Shown here one piece after another: positions 27,901-36,833 of a stretch of DNA of 64,000 nt. The DNA is from Closterium sp. Naga37s-1 (taxonomy: Eukaryota; Streptophyta; Zygnematophyceae; Desmidiales; Closteriaceae): NCBI GenBank assembly GCA_947471745.1, contig CANJKZ010000922.1, positions 1,577,001-1,641,000 of the forward strand. The letters run 5' to 3'. The notes below the pieces were generated by a model, which had not been told where the DNA came from, searched no databases, and saw only the letters and a list, made by a program, of their open reading frames with translations. The translations under genes and the position numbers were made by a program. Numbering within the stretch: position 1 is the first letter of the stretch; each line of letters starts with the position of its first letter.

Positions 27901-30092
27901 ACCCTGCCGAGCCGGTCGAGGTAGCTGTCGACTCAGGTGCTGAGTCTTGGGGTGCTGGGCCTGCGGGTGCTGAGACTGGGGGTGCTGAGTCTGGGGGTGC
28001 TGAGTCTGGGCGTGCTGAGCCTGGGGGTGCTGAGCCTGCGCGTGCTGCTTCTGGAGGTGCTCTCGGTGTCCCGCCGCGGCGGGAGCCTCTCTCTCCACAG
28101 CGGCTTCGTGAGTGGTACTCTCGGCTCTGTCGGGGTACTGCTGGGGCTTCTGGAGGTGCTGCTGGTGCTGGTGCTGCTGGAGGTGCTAGTGGAACTTCTG
28201 GAGGTGCTGGTGGTGCTGGAGGTGCTGCTGGAGGTGCTGCTGCTGCTGGAGCTACTGGAGGTGCTGGAGGTGCTGGTGCTACTGGAGGTGCTGCTGGTGC
28301 TGGAGGTGCTGCTGGAGCTTTTGGAGGTGCTGCTGGTGCTGGTGGTGCTGGAGGTGCTGCTAGTGCTGCTGGAGGTGCTGCTGGTGCTGGAGGTGCTACT
28401 GGGGCTTCTGGAGGTGCTGCTGGTGCTGGTGCTACTGGAGGTGCTGCTGGTGCTGGAGGTGCTGCTGGAGCTTCTGGAGGTGCTGGTGGTGCTGGAGGTG
28501 CTGCTGTTGCTGGAGCTACTGGAGGTGCTGGAGGTGCTGCTGGGACTGGAGACCCTAGGGCTGAGGGTACCGGTCCTGTTTCTGCTGTTTCTGGAGGCGC
28601 TGCGCGGCCGCGGCCGTACTACGTTCCGCTCCTTCAGCAGGTTCTTAGCTCACCGCCTTCTCCTGGTCCTCCTCCTTTCCTGAGTCCGCCGCCTGTCTGG
28701 TCCCAGTCACATTTGCAGCCGGCCTCTCCTCTGCCCGGTCCTTACTTTGGACTGACTGGAGGTCTTACGGAGCGTCGTGAGCCTGAGTCTCGTCGTGTGT
28801 TGCCTGCGTCTCGTGCTACGTCGCCTGTCCGTTCTGTTCGCGCTGGTCGTGTTTCGCGTCCGCGTCTCCCTCCTGTCCCAGGCACTCACTCTATGACTCT
28901 GCGTCCTTCTACTGCTCCACAGCGTGTTCCTCTTCCGTCTCTTCCTGCGTCCTCTCTTTCTGACGGTCCGGACCCGGAGTCTGACTCCCTTCGTGCTGCT
29001 AGTCCTGCTGTCACGCGCTTTCTGGCCACTGCTGTCACTGACCCTCTGCTTGAGTCCTCTGCTGCGTCTGCTCTTGTTGCTGAGCTTGTTGACTTTGCTG
29101 CCGCCTGTCGCCTAGACTACGCCACTGCTCTTGTTGCTGCGTCGGCGTCTGTGTCTGTCTGTCCTCCGTCCGTCGGGGGTGAGTGTGCTCTTGGCACGGA
29201 CGTTCTTGAGGACAGACAGGAGGAGTTTGAGTGCTTTGCTGCTTCTGTACCTCATCTCGTGTCCATGCTGCTGGCCCCTGAGGGAGACCTGGATGCACTA
29301 GACATCCCGACCCCGCGCTCCTACGCAGAGGCGATAGAGGGTCCCTACTCCTCTCAGTGGCAGGCAGCCATGGACGCAGAGATGGCTTCCTGGAAGTCCA
29401 CAGGCACCTACGTAGACAAGGTTCCCCCACCTGGGGCGAACATCGTCAGTGGCATGTGGATCTTCAGGGTGAAGCGGCCGCCGGGTTCTCCGCCTGCCTT
29501 CAAGGCGCGTTACGTTGCACGTGGCTTCAGTCAGCGACAGGGAGTTGACTTCTTTCAGACCTTCTCCCCTACCCCGAAGATGACCACTCTTCGGGTACTG
29601 CTGCACGTTGCTGCTCAGCGTGACTACGAGCTCCACTCGCTTGACTTCAGCACAGCCTTCCTACAGGGCAGTCTGCACGAGGAGATCTGGCTGCGCCGCC
29701 CACCAGGCTTCACTGGGTCGTTTCCTGCTGGTACCCAGTGGAGCCTCCGGCGGCCAGTCTACGGTCTCCGCCAGACGCCCCGTGAGTGGCACGACACGCT
29801 CAGGACGACTCTTGCTTCTCTTGGTTTTGCTCCTTCCACTGCTGACCCTTCTCTGTTTCTACGCACTGACGCTACTCTGCCGCCGTTCTACGTTCTCGTG
29901 TACGTAGACGACCTCGTCTTTGCTACTGCTGACATGGAGGCACTCGCCCACGTGAAGTCCGAGCTGCAGAAGAGACACACGTGCACAGACCTGGGTGAGC
30001 TCACAAGCTATCTTGGCTTGCGGATCACCCGGGACAGAGCACAGCGCACCATTACCTTGACTCAGTCACACATGGTGCAGCAGGTCCTTTAG
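24906..30092 (+). CDS. Gag-Pol polyprotein of element D (gag to RT)
   Basis: I chose ATG 24906 (MASPTVLTFDAEGR) over the upstream in-frame ATG 24846 because this start is conserved in C, E and F. Domains (numbered from 24906): gag N-terminus 1-235; Gly-rich tract about 260-340; zinc finger C-X13-C-X3-H-X4-C (PCAYVLRTG to CGLPHTTQRC) about 375-400; protease Asp 506 in DSGAS; integrase D730, D799, E835; a very long Gly/Ala linker with PQRLREWYS; RT with LDFSTAFLQG and YVDDL at 1666-1670. Integrase has DRGGKF where sisters have DRGGEF. The frame stops at TAG 30090, replacing CAG in VLQRFGF. Confidence 0.93.
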   Translation: MASPTVLTFDAEGRAVGFDVWVDDLQLFLKCDSRDGVSLFDHTSGVSTAPAVTADNTVRSQWTTRDAVARLAVRSHLPPAERAHFGQYKTAQSLYDAVVARYSSPSTATLSRLMLPYLFPDLAAFAIVADLVAHLRTSDARYRAALPTEFCATNSPPMYITLYYLVTRLPDSLSSVRDHFLSLCPTELTVDLLEERLTAAEKSILAVGASRGDRRTPFFKGCSPVPLLPSVASAAAVDLVGTEEVGAASAPSGRRHNSKGKGGRGGGGGGGGGGGGGVGGGGGGGGGTGSGGFSGGSGGGGGSGRGSGGSGGGGGGSGSGGGGGGGGGAGRGAAAQRGGAGGSQRQQQPRSSETPSVQQLREWYAGRGRSGGAGPCAYVLRTGPRSGEVCGLPHTTQRCFGRLTDAWRTQFPDSAELPRWHDLLLQNVPIFDLDFDAILAAMYALADITEGDCYLRVPPDPGTAAAALGASAAAALGASASAAPGAGTSTLSGTAPTEALQTFTLDSGASRSFFRDSTTLTPLSRPVAVSLADPSGGPVLAHSSTVLPCPAAPSGLLSGLHLPSFSTNLVSGADLQDAWVDQFTPGGQRVTHCTCSRTGRHLATFTRRPGSSLYTLTTAPPPVSASGQVAASSQVFAAASRSSPASAPCSCRPLSHETLLWHHRLGHPSLPRLRGMASRALVSGLPRSLPPLPPGPAPTCVPCVEGRQRAAPHSSSFPPTEAPLQTLHMDVWGPARVRGQGHERYFLLVVDDYSRYTTVFPLRSKGEVPEVLIDWIRGARRQLSESFGSDLPVLRLHSDRGGKFSFDLLRAFCRSERIRQTFTLPASPQQNGIAERRIGMVMNVARTSMIHAAAPHFLWPFAVQYAAHQINLQPRVSLPETTPTLWWTGKVGDASAFRVWGSRAFVRDPTADKLSSHAVPCVFLGFPPDAPEWQFYHPTSRRVLSSQDVTFDESVSYYRLFPYRTASPPPPPLFLAPGTPPVDPLPPQGTAPSGVSQVDPAEPVEVAVDSGAESWGAGPAGAETGGAESGGAESGRAEPGGAEPARAASGGALGVPPRREPLSPQRLREWYSRLCRGTAGASGGAAGAGAAGGASGTSGGAGGAGGAAGGAAAAGATGGAGGAGATGGAAGAGGAAGAFGGAAGAGGAGGAASAAGGAAGAGGATGASGGAAGAGATGGAAGAGGAAGASGGAGGAGGAAVAGATGGAGGAAGTGDPRAEGTGPVSAVSGGAARPRPYYVPLLQQVLSSPPSPGPPPFLSPPPVWSQSHLQPASPLPGPYFGLTGGLTERREPESRRVLPASRATSPVRSVRAGRVSRPRLPPVPGTHSMTLRPSTAPQRVPLPSLPASSLSDGPDPESDSLRAASPAVTRFLATAVTDPLLESSAASALVAELVDFAAACRLDYATALVAASASVSVCPPSVGGECALGTDVLEDRQEEFECFAASVPHLVSMLLAPEGDLDALDIPTPRSYAEAIEGPYSSQWQAAMDAEMASWKSTGTYVDKVPPPGANIVSGMWIFRVKRPPGSPPAFKARYVARGFSQRQGVDFFQTFSPTPKMTTLRVLLHVAAQRDYELHSLDFSTAFLQGSLHEEIWLRRPPGFTGSFPAGTQWSLRRPVYGLRQTPREWHDTLRTTLASLGFAPSTADPSLFLRTDATLPPFYVLVYVDDLVFATADMEALAHVKSELQKRHTCTDLGELTSYLGLRITRDRAQRTITLTQSHMVQQVL
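28130..28560 (+). repeat. GGTGCTGCTGGAGC-type array in element D linker
   Basis: About 430 bp of tandem variants of GGTGCTGGAGGTGCTGCTGG encode an uninterrupted Gly/Ala stretch between integrase and RT, longer than in sister C. Together with the GGGGGTGCTGAG units at 27940-28060 it forms the interdomain spacer. Confidence 0.8.
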
Positions 30093-30845
30093 CGCTTCGG
30101 CTTCACGTACTCCTCACCACAGTCCACTCCTCTGCCTACCGGTCACTCGCTCTCAGCTCCACCTTCGGACGAGTCCGTAGAGCCGAGTGGCCCGTATCCA
30201 GAGCTTGTGGACTGCCTCATGTACCTGATGACTTGCACACGACCTGACCTCGCATACCCTCTCAGCCTTCTGGCTCGCTACGTGGCTCCCGGCAGGCACC
30301 GAAAGGTGCACTGGGATGCTGCGAAGAGGGTGTTGCGATACTTGTGCAGTACATCGGGCATGGGGCTCGTGCTTGGAGGACGGGCTCGAGTTGTCCTCAC
30401 TGGTCACGCTGACGCCTCCTGGGTTGACGACTTGGCTACGCAGCGGTCGTCACAGGGCTACACCTTCAGTCTTGGCTCCGGTTCTGTCTCTTGGCGGTCT
30501 ACCCGCTCTTCTTCTGTTCTCAGCTCCAGTTGTGAGGCTGAGATCTACGCTGGGGCCATGGCTGCACAGGAGCTACGCTGGCTTACCTACCTGCTGACCG
30601 ACTTGGGAGAGGCGCCTCGTTCTCCTCCAGTTCTGTACGTCGACAACAAGGCCATGCTGGCCTTGTGTCAGGAGCACAGACTGGAGCACAGAACGAAGCA
30701 CATTGCTCTGCGCTACTTCCTTGCTCGAGAGTTGCAGCAGCGTGGCCAGCTTCATCTTGCGTACGTGGCCTCTCAGGCCAACACTGCTGATGTTTTCACC
30801 AAGGCACTTCAGCCTTGTGATCATCAGCGTCCTGCACTGTGTTAG
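30093..30845 (+). CDS. RNase H of element D, in frame after TAG
   Basis: This is in the same phase as the upstream polyprotein. It encodes RFGFTYSSPQSTPLPTGHSL, YLMTCTRPDLAYPLSLLARY, and a full RNase H: LTGHADASWVDD (Asp), SSCEAEIYAGAM (Glu), LYVDNKAMLALC (Asp), HIALRYFLARELQQR and NTADVFTKALQPCDHQ. The last residues (RPALC) differ from the LPHLL ending of sisters, indicating a small terminal lesion. Translation would require read-through of the TAG at 30090. Confidence 0.85.
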   Translation, partial: RFGFTYSSPQSTPLPTGHSLSAPPSDESVEPSGPYPELVDCLMYLMTCTRPDLAYPLSLLARYVAPGRHRKVHWDAAKRVLRYLCSTSGMGLVLGGRARVVLTGHADASWVDDLATQRSSQGYTFSLGSGSVSWRSTRSSSVLSSSCEAEIYAGAMAAQELRWLTYLLTDLGEAPRSPPVLYVDNKAMLALCQEHRLEHRTKHIALRYFLARELQQRGQLHLAYVASQANTADVFTKALQPCDHQRPALC

Positions 30846-31089
30846 GCCTTGTACCTAATGTGCCTCACTTGCTTTCGGCCTGACTCTGCCTGTACTGTAC
30901 GCTTTATACATATACCTGCATGCTTACTCTTGCTATGTTTTGTTATGTTTATTGTTTGTTTTCTTTTATATGACTCTGCATATGAACTGGCCTTGTGGCC
31001 ATTTTCTTGTGCTCAGACTGCGTGGTGACTTTGTGATCCACCCTGAGCTTGCTTTGTCTTTCTTGACTGGTCTTGTGACCTCTTGTTCT

Positions 31090-31110
31090 CCCCCACTTTG
31101 CCTGTGGGGG
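31090..31110 (+). promoter_or_regulatory. PPT-proximal hairpin of element D
   Basis: CCCCCA (31090-31095) and TGGGGG (31105-31110) pair around a 9-nt loop two bases before the 3' LTR. The loop base that is A in C and F is G here (CTGTGGGGG), leaving the stem unaffected. Confidence 0.55.
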
Positions 31111-31112
31111 TG

Positions 31113-31243
31113 TGTAAAACTTTTATCTGCTATAGAATGTTTAGGCTGTAGTGGGGTAGTTCTTAGAGGGTACAACACTTTTGTGTTGTCTACTTGTACC
31201 CATCTCGTTTCTAGTTCAATCACTCATTCCTATTATTCTCACA
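31113..31243 (+). repeat. 3' LTR of element D
   Basis: This 131-bp LTR is followed directly by the target duplication GACTT. It begins TGTAAAAC rather than TGTCAAAC and ends TTCTCACA. Confidence 0.93.
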
Positions 31244-32778
31244 GACTTGTGGTCTGTTTGTATTGTCACGTCGGTGCCGGTCAAGTAACAGCGGCACACT
31301 TTGAACGCGTGCACGATCACGAGTATTTTGCGTTCGTGTATCGGTAATTATTCTCGGGAGGATGCAGTTTGTGCAACTTGTACGCGATGGGCCGTAAGCC
31401 ATTGCCGAAATCCTGTAACATTACGGCTCCAATGGCGATGTCGCCGGCTTCTGTAACTACTTCGAATGGGCGGTGTGGATTGGCGATGCGCAGTACGGGC
31501 GATCAACAGAGAACCATTTCTAGGGTAGAAAAGGCAGCATTCTTTTTCTCCTCCCACATAAAATGAAACCCCTTCCATAGTAAATCAGTCAGTGGGGCAG
31601 TTAACCGTGCCATATTGGGGACGAACCGACGGACATGATTAACGAACCCTAATAACTCTGCCGTTCCGCGATATTTCTCGGTGGGTGCCAAGCTCCGACT
31701 GTATCTAATTTATTTGGGTCGATCTCAACTCTTGCCTCCGAAATAACGTGAACTTGGAACCCTTGGTCACTAGGCAGTTTTCGTCTAAAATTTTGAACAC
31801 TGCTTCCAGGTCCGCTGAATGCTACTGCTAATCGCGCTGTAGACCAGGATGTCGTCGAGGTGTACTATCATGCATTTATCTAAGAGCGGCCTAAAAACTT
31901 TGTTCATGGTCATCTGAAATGTCGCCGATGCGTTGGTCTGCCCGGATGGCATCACCGTGCTTAGTGTAATCTGGTGGTAACCACCACGTAAATCAATTTT
32001 TGAAAACACTCGAACTGTTCGCAATTGGTCGATCAGATCGTTGGCGCGGGGAATGAGATATCGCGACTGTACTGTTACCCTGTTAAGTGCGCGATGGTGG
32101 ATGCACATGCAAAAACCTCCGTCTTTTTTCCGTGTGAACAGTATCGGTGCGGCGAACTGTGACGAACTCGGTCGGATGATTTTTTTCTCCAGTAAGTGAT
32201 CTAGCTGCTAGGTGGTCAACCAGGGAGGCGTCAACCAGAGCACTAGGTGGTCGACCAAGTCGACAAGGTAACCTGCTCGTTGAGGTCGCGGTGACAAAGT
32301 CGACTTTGGGCTGGTATCCCGGAGTCGATGTGGCTCATCAGGTGCAGACCAGGGCTGACGAATGCACAGCAGTGCAGGTCGGGCCAATTGTCTACGCGCA
32401 CCTGCATACATGCGCACTGCTGTCTCCTACGGGTGCAACGCTGGACAGCCACTCTGCTGCAGCGTTGGCACGCTGTCAACCTGCTGTGTTGGCAGGTCAC
32501 GTTTCTGCAGTGCTGGCGCGGCTCCTCTATGCAACGCTGGCAGGCGGACGACCATGCTATGCTGGCGGCCGACCAGGCTAGCTACAGAGTTGCTAGGTGC
32601 CTGATGTAGTCATTCTTGTCATTATCATTTCTATCATTTTGTAATGCAAGCTTTGCTAGTGGAAACTCTTGCCGATTTTCTCCCGTCAAGTGCTAAGGAA
32701 CTAAGCAAAGCTGCAATCACTCCTAGAGTTCGTGCCAACCCCCCTTAGCTCACGACTATTGTAGAGTGACTCTCCGCA
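31244..32778 (-). mobile_element. Gypsy copy 2, part right of element D
   Basis: This continues the gypsy RNase H interrupted by D and matches copy 1 from about 6464 to 7998 almost base for base. RT lies at 31785-32108 and the spacer at 32208-32778. It ends at the same base as copy 1, where the tRNA-like sequence and copia B begin. Confidence 0.87.
31503..32108 (-). pseudogene. Gypsy RT-RNase H remnant, copy 2
   Basis: Frame 31785-32108 contains the RT motifs IHHRALNRVT, LIPRANDLIDQL, VFSKIDLRGGYHQI and HLDDILVYS. The catalytic box has His where copy 1 has Tyr, a change that would be expected to impair RT. Frame 31503-31691 carries the RT-RNase H connection (LLGFVNHVRRFVPNMARLTA then PLTDLLWKG). 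The two are separated by a frame change. Confidence 0.8.
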
Positions 32779-33052
32779 TGGTGAGGTGAGCGTGGATCAA
32801 ACACGCGACCTTCAGATAGGAGCCGACTTTTGCACCCACTAAGCCGTTCGTAGGCCGGCAGCTGTCCTAGTCGCCATGGTCAACCCCGTAGTTGAAGCGG
32901 GAGTGGCGGACACCTTGGAGGCCCGATTGGCTGATGCGAGGAAACGCCACGAGGATGGCAAGTACAGGACGATTCCCTTGGTGATCGCCGAGTTGGGCAT
33001 CCGGGCGCAGTGGGCGACGGAGTATCTTTCCCGTCCTGCATCTCCTTGACCG

Positions 33053-33828
33053 GTGCAAAACGATGGTGGTGTCAACGAGGAGGTCGACGTCGATGCACGA
33101 ATCAGCGGCAGCGAGGCCACGAAGAAGAGAGGGGTGATCAAGGTCGACGGTGGCGTCGACGGGAGTCAGGAGCAAGTGCAGCGGTCGACGACGGCTACAG
33201 GCAGCTCGCGTGTCGACGTCGATGGTCGACATCACTCACCTCAACGAAGCAGTGGGAGGCCCACGTCGACGACGCACGCGATGGCAGGCGGGATCGCGCC
33301 GGCGTATGGCCACTTCAAGTTTACGCCGGACAAAATCAAGCCCACACCGCTGCAAGGTCGACGGGACCTCATCACCTGGAGGGAGGCGATGGAACCTCAG
33401 CAGGAGGTCACCGAGCTGAAGGGCTTTATCGATGGCACCGTGCCAATTCCGCCTGTGGACGAGGTCAAGCTGCGCGAGGAGTTTCGTGCTGCTCACCTGC
33501 TCACCTTCATGGTCATCTCGAGGTGCTGCTCGCCGGTGGTGCAGATAGCGCTCAGGTCATGTCGAGAGCGACTGGATGCTGTTCACCAAGCGTGCGATTC
33601 ATCCTGTCGACCTACCAGGCGACGGACGACCTGTACATCGGACAGCTGGAGGAGAAGATGACACACCTTCGGGTGGGCGAGCAGGAGTCAGCGACGGACT
33701 ACTGCAACCGTGCTCGACGGATCCTGGCTGAGATGAAGATGGGGGGAGTCGAATACTCGATGACGAGGAGGCTCTCACCAGCTACGTCATCAAAGACGAG
33801 GCTATGCAGGAGGCAAAACAGCCCATAG
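33053..33828 (+). pseudogene. Copia B gag, copy 2
   Basis: Frame 33053-33661 keeps KFTPDKIKPTPLQGRRDL, ITWREAMEPQQEVTELKG, VPIPPVDEVKLREEFRAAHL and VVQIALRS in one reading frame, longer than in copy 1. The frame then shifts, and LEEKMTHLRVGEQESATDYC continues in frame 33010-33828, ending after the gag deletion. It represents the UBN2-like capsid precursor and is non-functional. Confidence 0.75.
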
Positions 33829-33889
33829 AGCTCCTTCCGCAGGTGAGCTACGCTGCCCCGGCGAAGCTGAACGATATTAGGGGCAGCGC

Positions 33890-34424
33890 GTGATGCCGGG
33901 TGGAGGTGGTGCGGAGGTGGGCGGTCGACGAAGGACGTCGACCAGGCCAAGTCGACGCGTGACAAGGGTCGTGGAGGTGGTGGTCGACAGTGGGAGTGCA
34001 GGATCTGCCACGACCCCAACCATCTCTCCTACGAGTGCCCCGAGCGTGACGACAGCGACGAGGACGACAACAAGGGAGGCCGCGGTCGGTCGACCAGTCC
34101 TTGCCCCCGCCGAATTGAGAGGCCGCGGAAGCAGAAGCAGACGTCGAAGAATACGTCGTCGACGAAGGACGCCGACAACTCCAGCGGCAAAGGTTGAGGC
34201 GACGGAAAGGCGTCGTGCTCGATGGTCGGCGTGGTGGAGCCAACAGTCTCGCTGGCGCCGGAGGCTGGCGAAGAATTCTAGTGGCGGCAGATGTGCAGGC
34301 AAACCCGTTGGTGGTGCTGCTCGACAGCGGTTGCTCCCACCACCTCATGGGGACGAAGGAGGTCTTCGTCGACATGGCGCCAAGCGACAACGGAGCTCTG
34401 CAGGTCGTCAAGGGCCGTGGCTAG
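33890..34424 (+). pseudogene. Copia B zinc knuckle and protease start, copy 2
   Basis: The zinc knuckle is readable as CRICHDPNHLSYEC (C-X2-C-X4-H-X4-C) near 33995-34040, with one extra Cys of copy 1 replaced by Tyr but all ligands kept. The frame 34194-34424 includes VLLDSGCSHHLMGTKEVFVD, an aspartic-protease active site. Stops and frame changes separate them. Confidence 0.72.
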
Positions 34425-34498
34425 TAAAGACTAAGGACAGAGTGGAAGATTAGGGGCCGAAATATCACAAAATCGTTGGTCTAAGTTTCTGGACAAAA

Positions 34499-35026
34499 AT
34501 GTCGACTTCACAAGAAACGTCGTCGATGACATTTCTTGTGAAGTATGAAGTCGCACCCGGCCTCGACATCAAGCCATCGACCGGAGCTGATCTACCGTGT
34601 GTCTCGTGCGTCGCAGAGAAGCTGGCGCAACATACCTTCCCTGACAAGGGCTCGGATTCCGAGGAGGCGCTGGCCGTTGTACACATTGACTTGTGCGGGC
34701 CATTTTGGGTGGCTGCAATGGATGGCATCTTGTACTTCCTGCTGCTTAAGGATCGCCACACTCGGTTCGTGTGGGTGGTGCTGGTCGCTAAGAAGAACGA
34801 TGTGCTGCCAGAGTTTGAGAAGTGGTTGGTGTTGGTGGAGTGGCAGACGAAGAAGTCGGTGCTGATGCTCCACTCAGACCAGGGAGGGGAGCTCCTCGGG
34901 AAGGAGTTCACCAAATTCGTCGACGGGAAGGGCATCGTTTACAACCTGACGTGCCCTTACACTCCGCAGCAAAACGGCATGGCTGAGCGGGAGATGCGCA
35001 CAGTTGTCGAGTCCGTGCGGACGATC
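34499..35026 (+). pseudogene. Copia B integrase, copy 2 (truncated)
   Basis: This encodes CVSCVAEKLAQH, VVHIDLCGPF (Asp), LHSDQGGELLG (Asp; GEF changed to GEL) and NGMAEREMRTV (Glu). At about 35026 the reading frame runs into antisense RNase H sequence of element E, producing a meaningless tail to 35272. The catalytic triad remains, but the C-terminal domain is gone. Confidence 0.8.
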
Positions 35027-35617
35027 ACAAGGCTGAAGTGCCTTGGTGAAAACATCAGCAGTGTTGGCCTGAGAGGCCACGTAAGCAAGACGAAGCTGGC
35101 TACGCTGCTGCAACTCTCGAGCAAGGAAGTAGCGCAGAGCAATGTGCTTTGTTCTGTGCTCCAGTCTGTGCTCCTGACACAAGGCCAGCATGGCCTTGTT
35201 GTCGACGTACAGAACTGGAGGAGAACGAGGCGCCTCTCCCAAGTCGGTCAGCAGGTAGGTGAGCCAGCGTAGCTCCTGTGCAGCCATGGCCCCAGCGTAT
35301 ATCTCAGCATCACAACTGGAGCTGAGAACAGAAGAAGAGCGGGTAGACCGCCAAGAGACAGAACCGGAGCCAAGACTGAAGGTGTAACCCTGTGACGACC
35401 GCTGTGTAGCCAAGTCGTCAACCCAGGAGGCGTCAGCGTGACCAGTGAGGACAACTCGAGCCCGTCCTCCAAGCACGAGCCCCATGCCCGATGTACTGCA
35501 CAAGTATCGCAACACCCTCTTCGCAGCATCCCAGTGCACCTTTCGGTGCCTACCGGGAGCCACGTAGCGAGCCAGAAGGCTGAGAGGGTATGCGAGGTCA
35601 GGTCGTGTGCAAGTCAT
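35027..35617 (-). pseudogene. Element E RNase H
   Basis: Minus-strand frame 34874-35617 encodes MTCTRPDLAYPLSLLARYVA, LTGHADASWVDD, an RNase H Glu in SSCDAEIYAG (CEAE changed to CDAE, the catalytic Glu itself kept), LYVDNKAMLALC and ADVFTKALQPCD. It then runs on into antisense copia B integrase after the breakpoint at 35027. About 90 bp joining RT and RNase H are deleted near 35630. Confidence 0.83.
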
Positions 35618-35626
35618 CAGGTAGAG

Positions 35627-36833
35627 GAGTGGACTGTGGCGAGGAGTACGTGAAGCCGAAGCGCTGAAGGACCTGCTGCACCATGTGTGACTGAGTCAAG
35701 GTAATGGTGCGCTGTGCTCTGTCTCGGGTGATCCGCAAGCCAAGATAGCTTGTCAGCTCACCCAAGTCTGTGCACGTGTGTCTCTTCTGCAGCTCGGACT
35801 TCACGTGGGCGAATGCCTCCGTGTCAGCAGTAGCAAAGACGAGGTCGTCTACGTACGCGAGAACGTAGAACGGTGGCAGAGTAGCGTCAGTGCGTAGAAA
35901 CAGAGAAGGGTTAGCAGTGGAAGGAGCAAAACCAAGAGAAGCAAGAGTCGTCCTGAGCGTGTCGTGCCACTCACGGGGTGCCTGGCAGAGACCGTAGACT
36001 GGCCGCCGGAGGCTCCACTGGGTACCAGCAGGAAACGACCCAGTGAAGCCAGGTGGGCGGCGCAGCCAGATCTCCTCGTGCAGGCTGCCCTGTAGGAAGA
36101 CTGTGCTGAAGTCAAGCGAGTGGAGCTCGTAGTCACGCTGAGCAGCAACGTGCAGCAGCACCCGAAGAGTGGTCATCTTCGGGGTAGGGGAGAAGGTCTG
36201 AAAGAAGTCAACTCCCTGTCGCTGACTGAAGCCACGTGCAACGTAACGCGCCTTGAAGGCAGGTGGAGAACCCGGCGGCCGCTTCACCCTGAAGATCCAC
36301 ATGCCACTGACGATGTTCGCCCCAGGTGGGGGAACCTCGTCTACGTAGGTGCCTGTGGACTTCCAGGAAGCCATCTCTACGTCCATGGCAGCCTGCCACT
36401 GAGAGGAGTAGGGACCCTCTATCGCCTCTGCGTAAGAGCGAGGGGTCGGGATGTCTAGTGCATCCGGGTCTCCCTCAGGGGCCAGCAGCATGGACACGAG
36501 ATGAGGTACAGAAGCAGCAAAGCACTCAAACTCCTCCTGTCTGTCCTCGAGAACGTCCGTGCCAAGAGCACACTCACCCCCGACGGACGGAGGACAGACA
36601 GACACAGACGCCGACGCAGCAACAAGAGCAGTGGCGTAGTCTAGGCGACAGGCGGCAGCAAAGTCAACAAGCTCAGCAACAAGAGCAGACGCAACAGAGG
36701 ACTCAAGCAGAGGGTCAGTGACAGCAGTGGCCAGAAAGCGCGTGACAGCAGGACTAGCAGCACGAAGGGAGTCAGACTCCGGGTCCGGACCGTCAGAAAA
36801 GAGAGGACGCAGGAAGAGACGGAAGAGGAACAC
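35627..36833 (-). pseudogene. Element E reverse transcriptase
   Basis: A 411-residue minus-strand frame (35598-36833) contains AIEGPYSSQWQAAMDVEMAS, MWIFRVKRPPGSPPAF, LHSLDFSTVFLQG (catalytic Asp), PVYGLCQAPREWHDTL and LAYVDDLVFAT (catalytic pair). It ends after STPLP, where the deletion removes the RNase H connection. The upstream join with the linker frame is a one-base insertion in a T run near 36798. Confidence 0.85.

Larger units (their letters stand above)
23482..31243 (+). mobile_element. Copia element D, full length, one in-frame stop
   Basis: This 7762-bp LTR retrotransposon is inserted in the RNase H region of gypsy copy 2, with target duplication GACTT at 23477-23481 and 31244-31248. 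Each LTR is 131 bp; they differ at about six positions. It carries a primer-binding site, minisatellite leader and a gag-pol frame interrupted by a single TAG at 30090, after which RNase H continues in the same frame. It is the best-preserved coding element in the window, though not as young as F or H. Confidence 0.95.
32779..35026 (+). mobile_element. Copia lineage B, copy 2
   Basis: This near-identical duplicate of copia B copy 1 starts at the same tRNA-complementary junction. It has a deletion of about 100 bp in gag near 33758, between CTCGA repeats (relative to 8978-9080 in copy 1). Integrase is cut at about 35026, where the 3' end of the minus-strand element E is joined. RT is not present on this side. 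Confidence 0.87.

Noticed and set aside
34874..35617. 247-residue minus-strand frame as a single RNase H-like gene
   Set aside because: Its last part is antisense copia B integrase; it is a fusion at the 35027 breakpoint.
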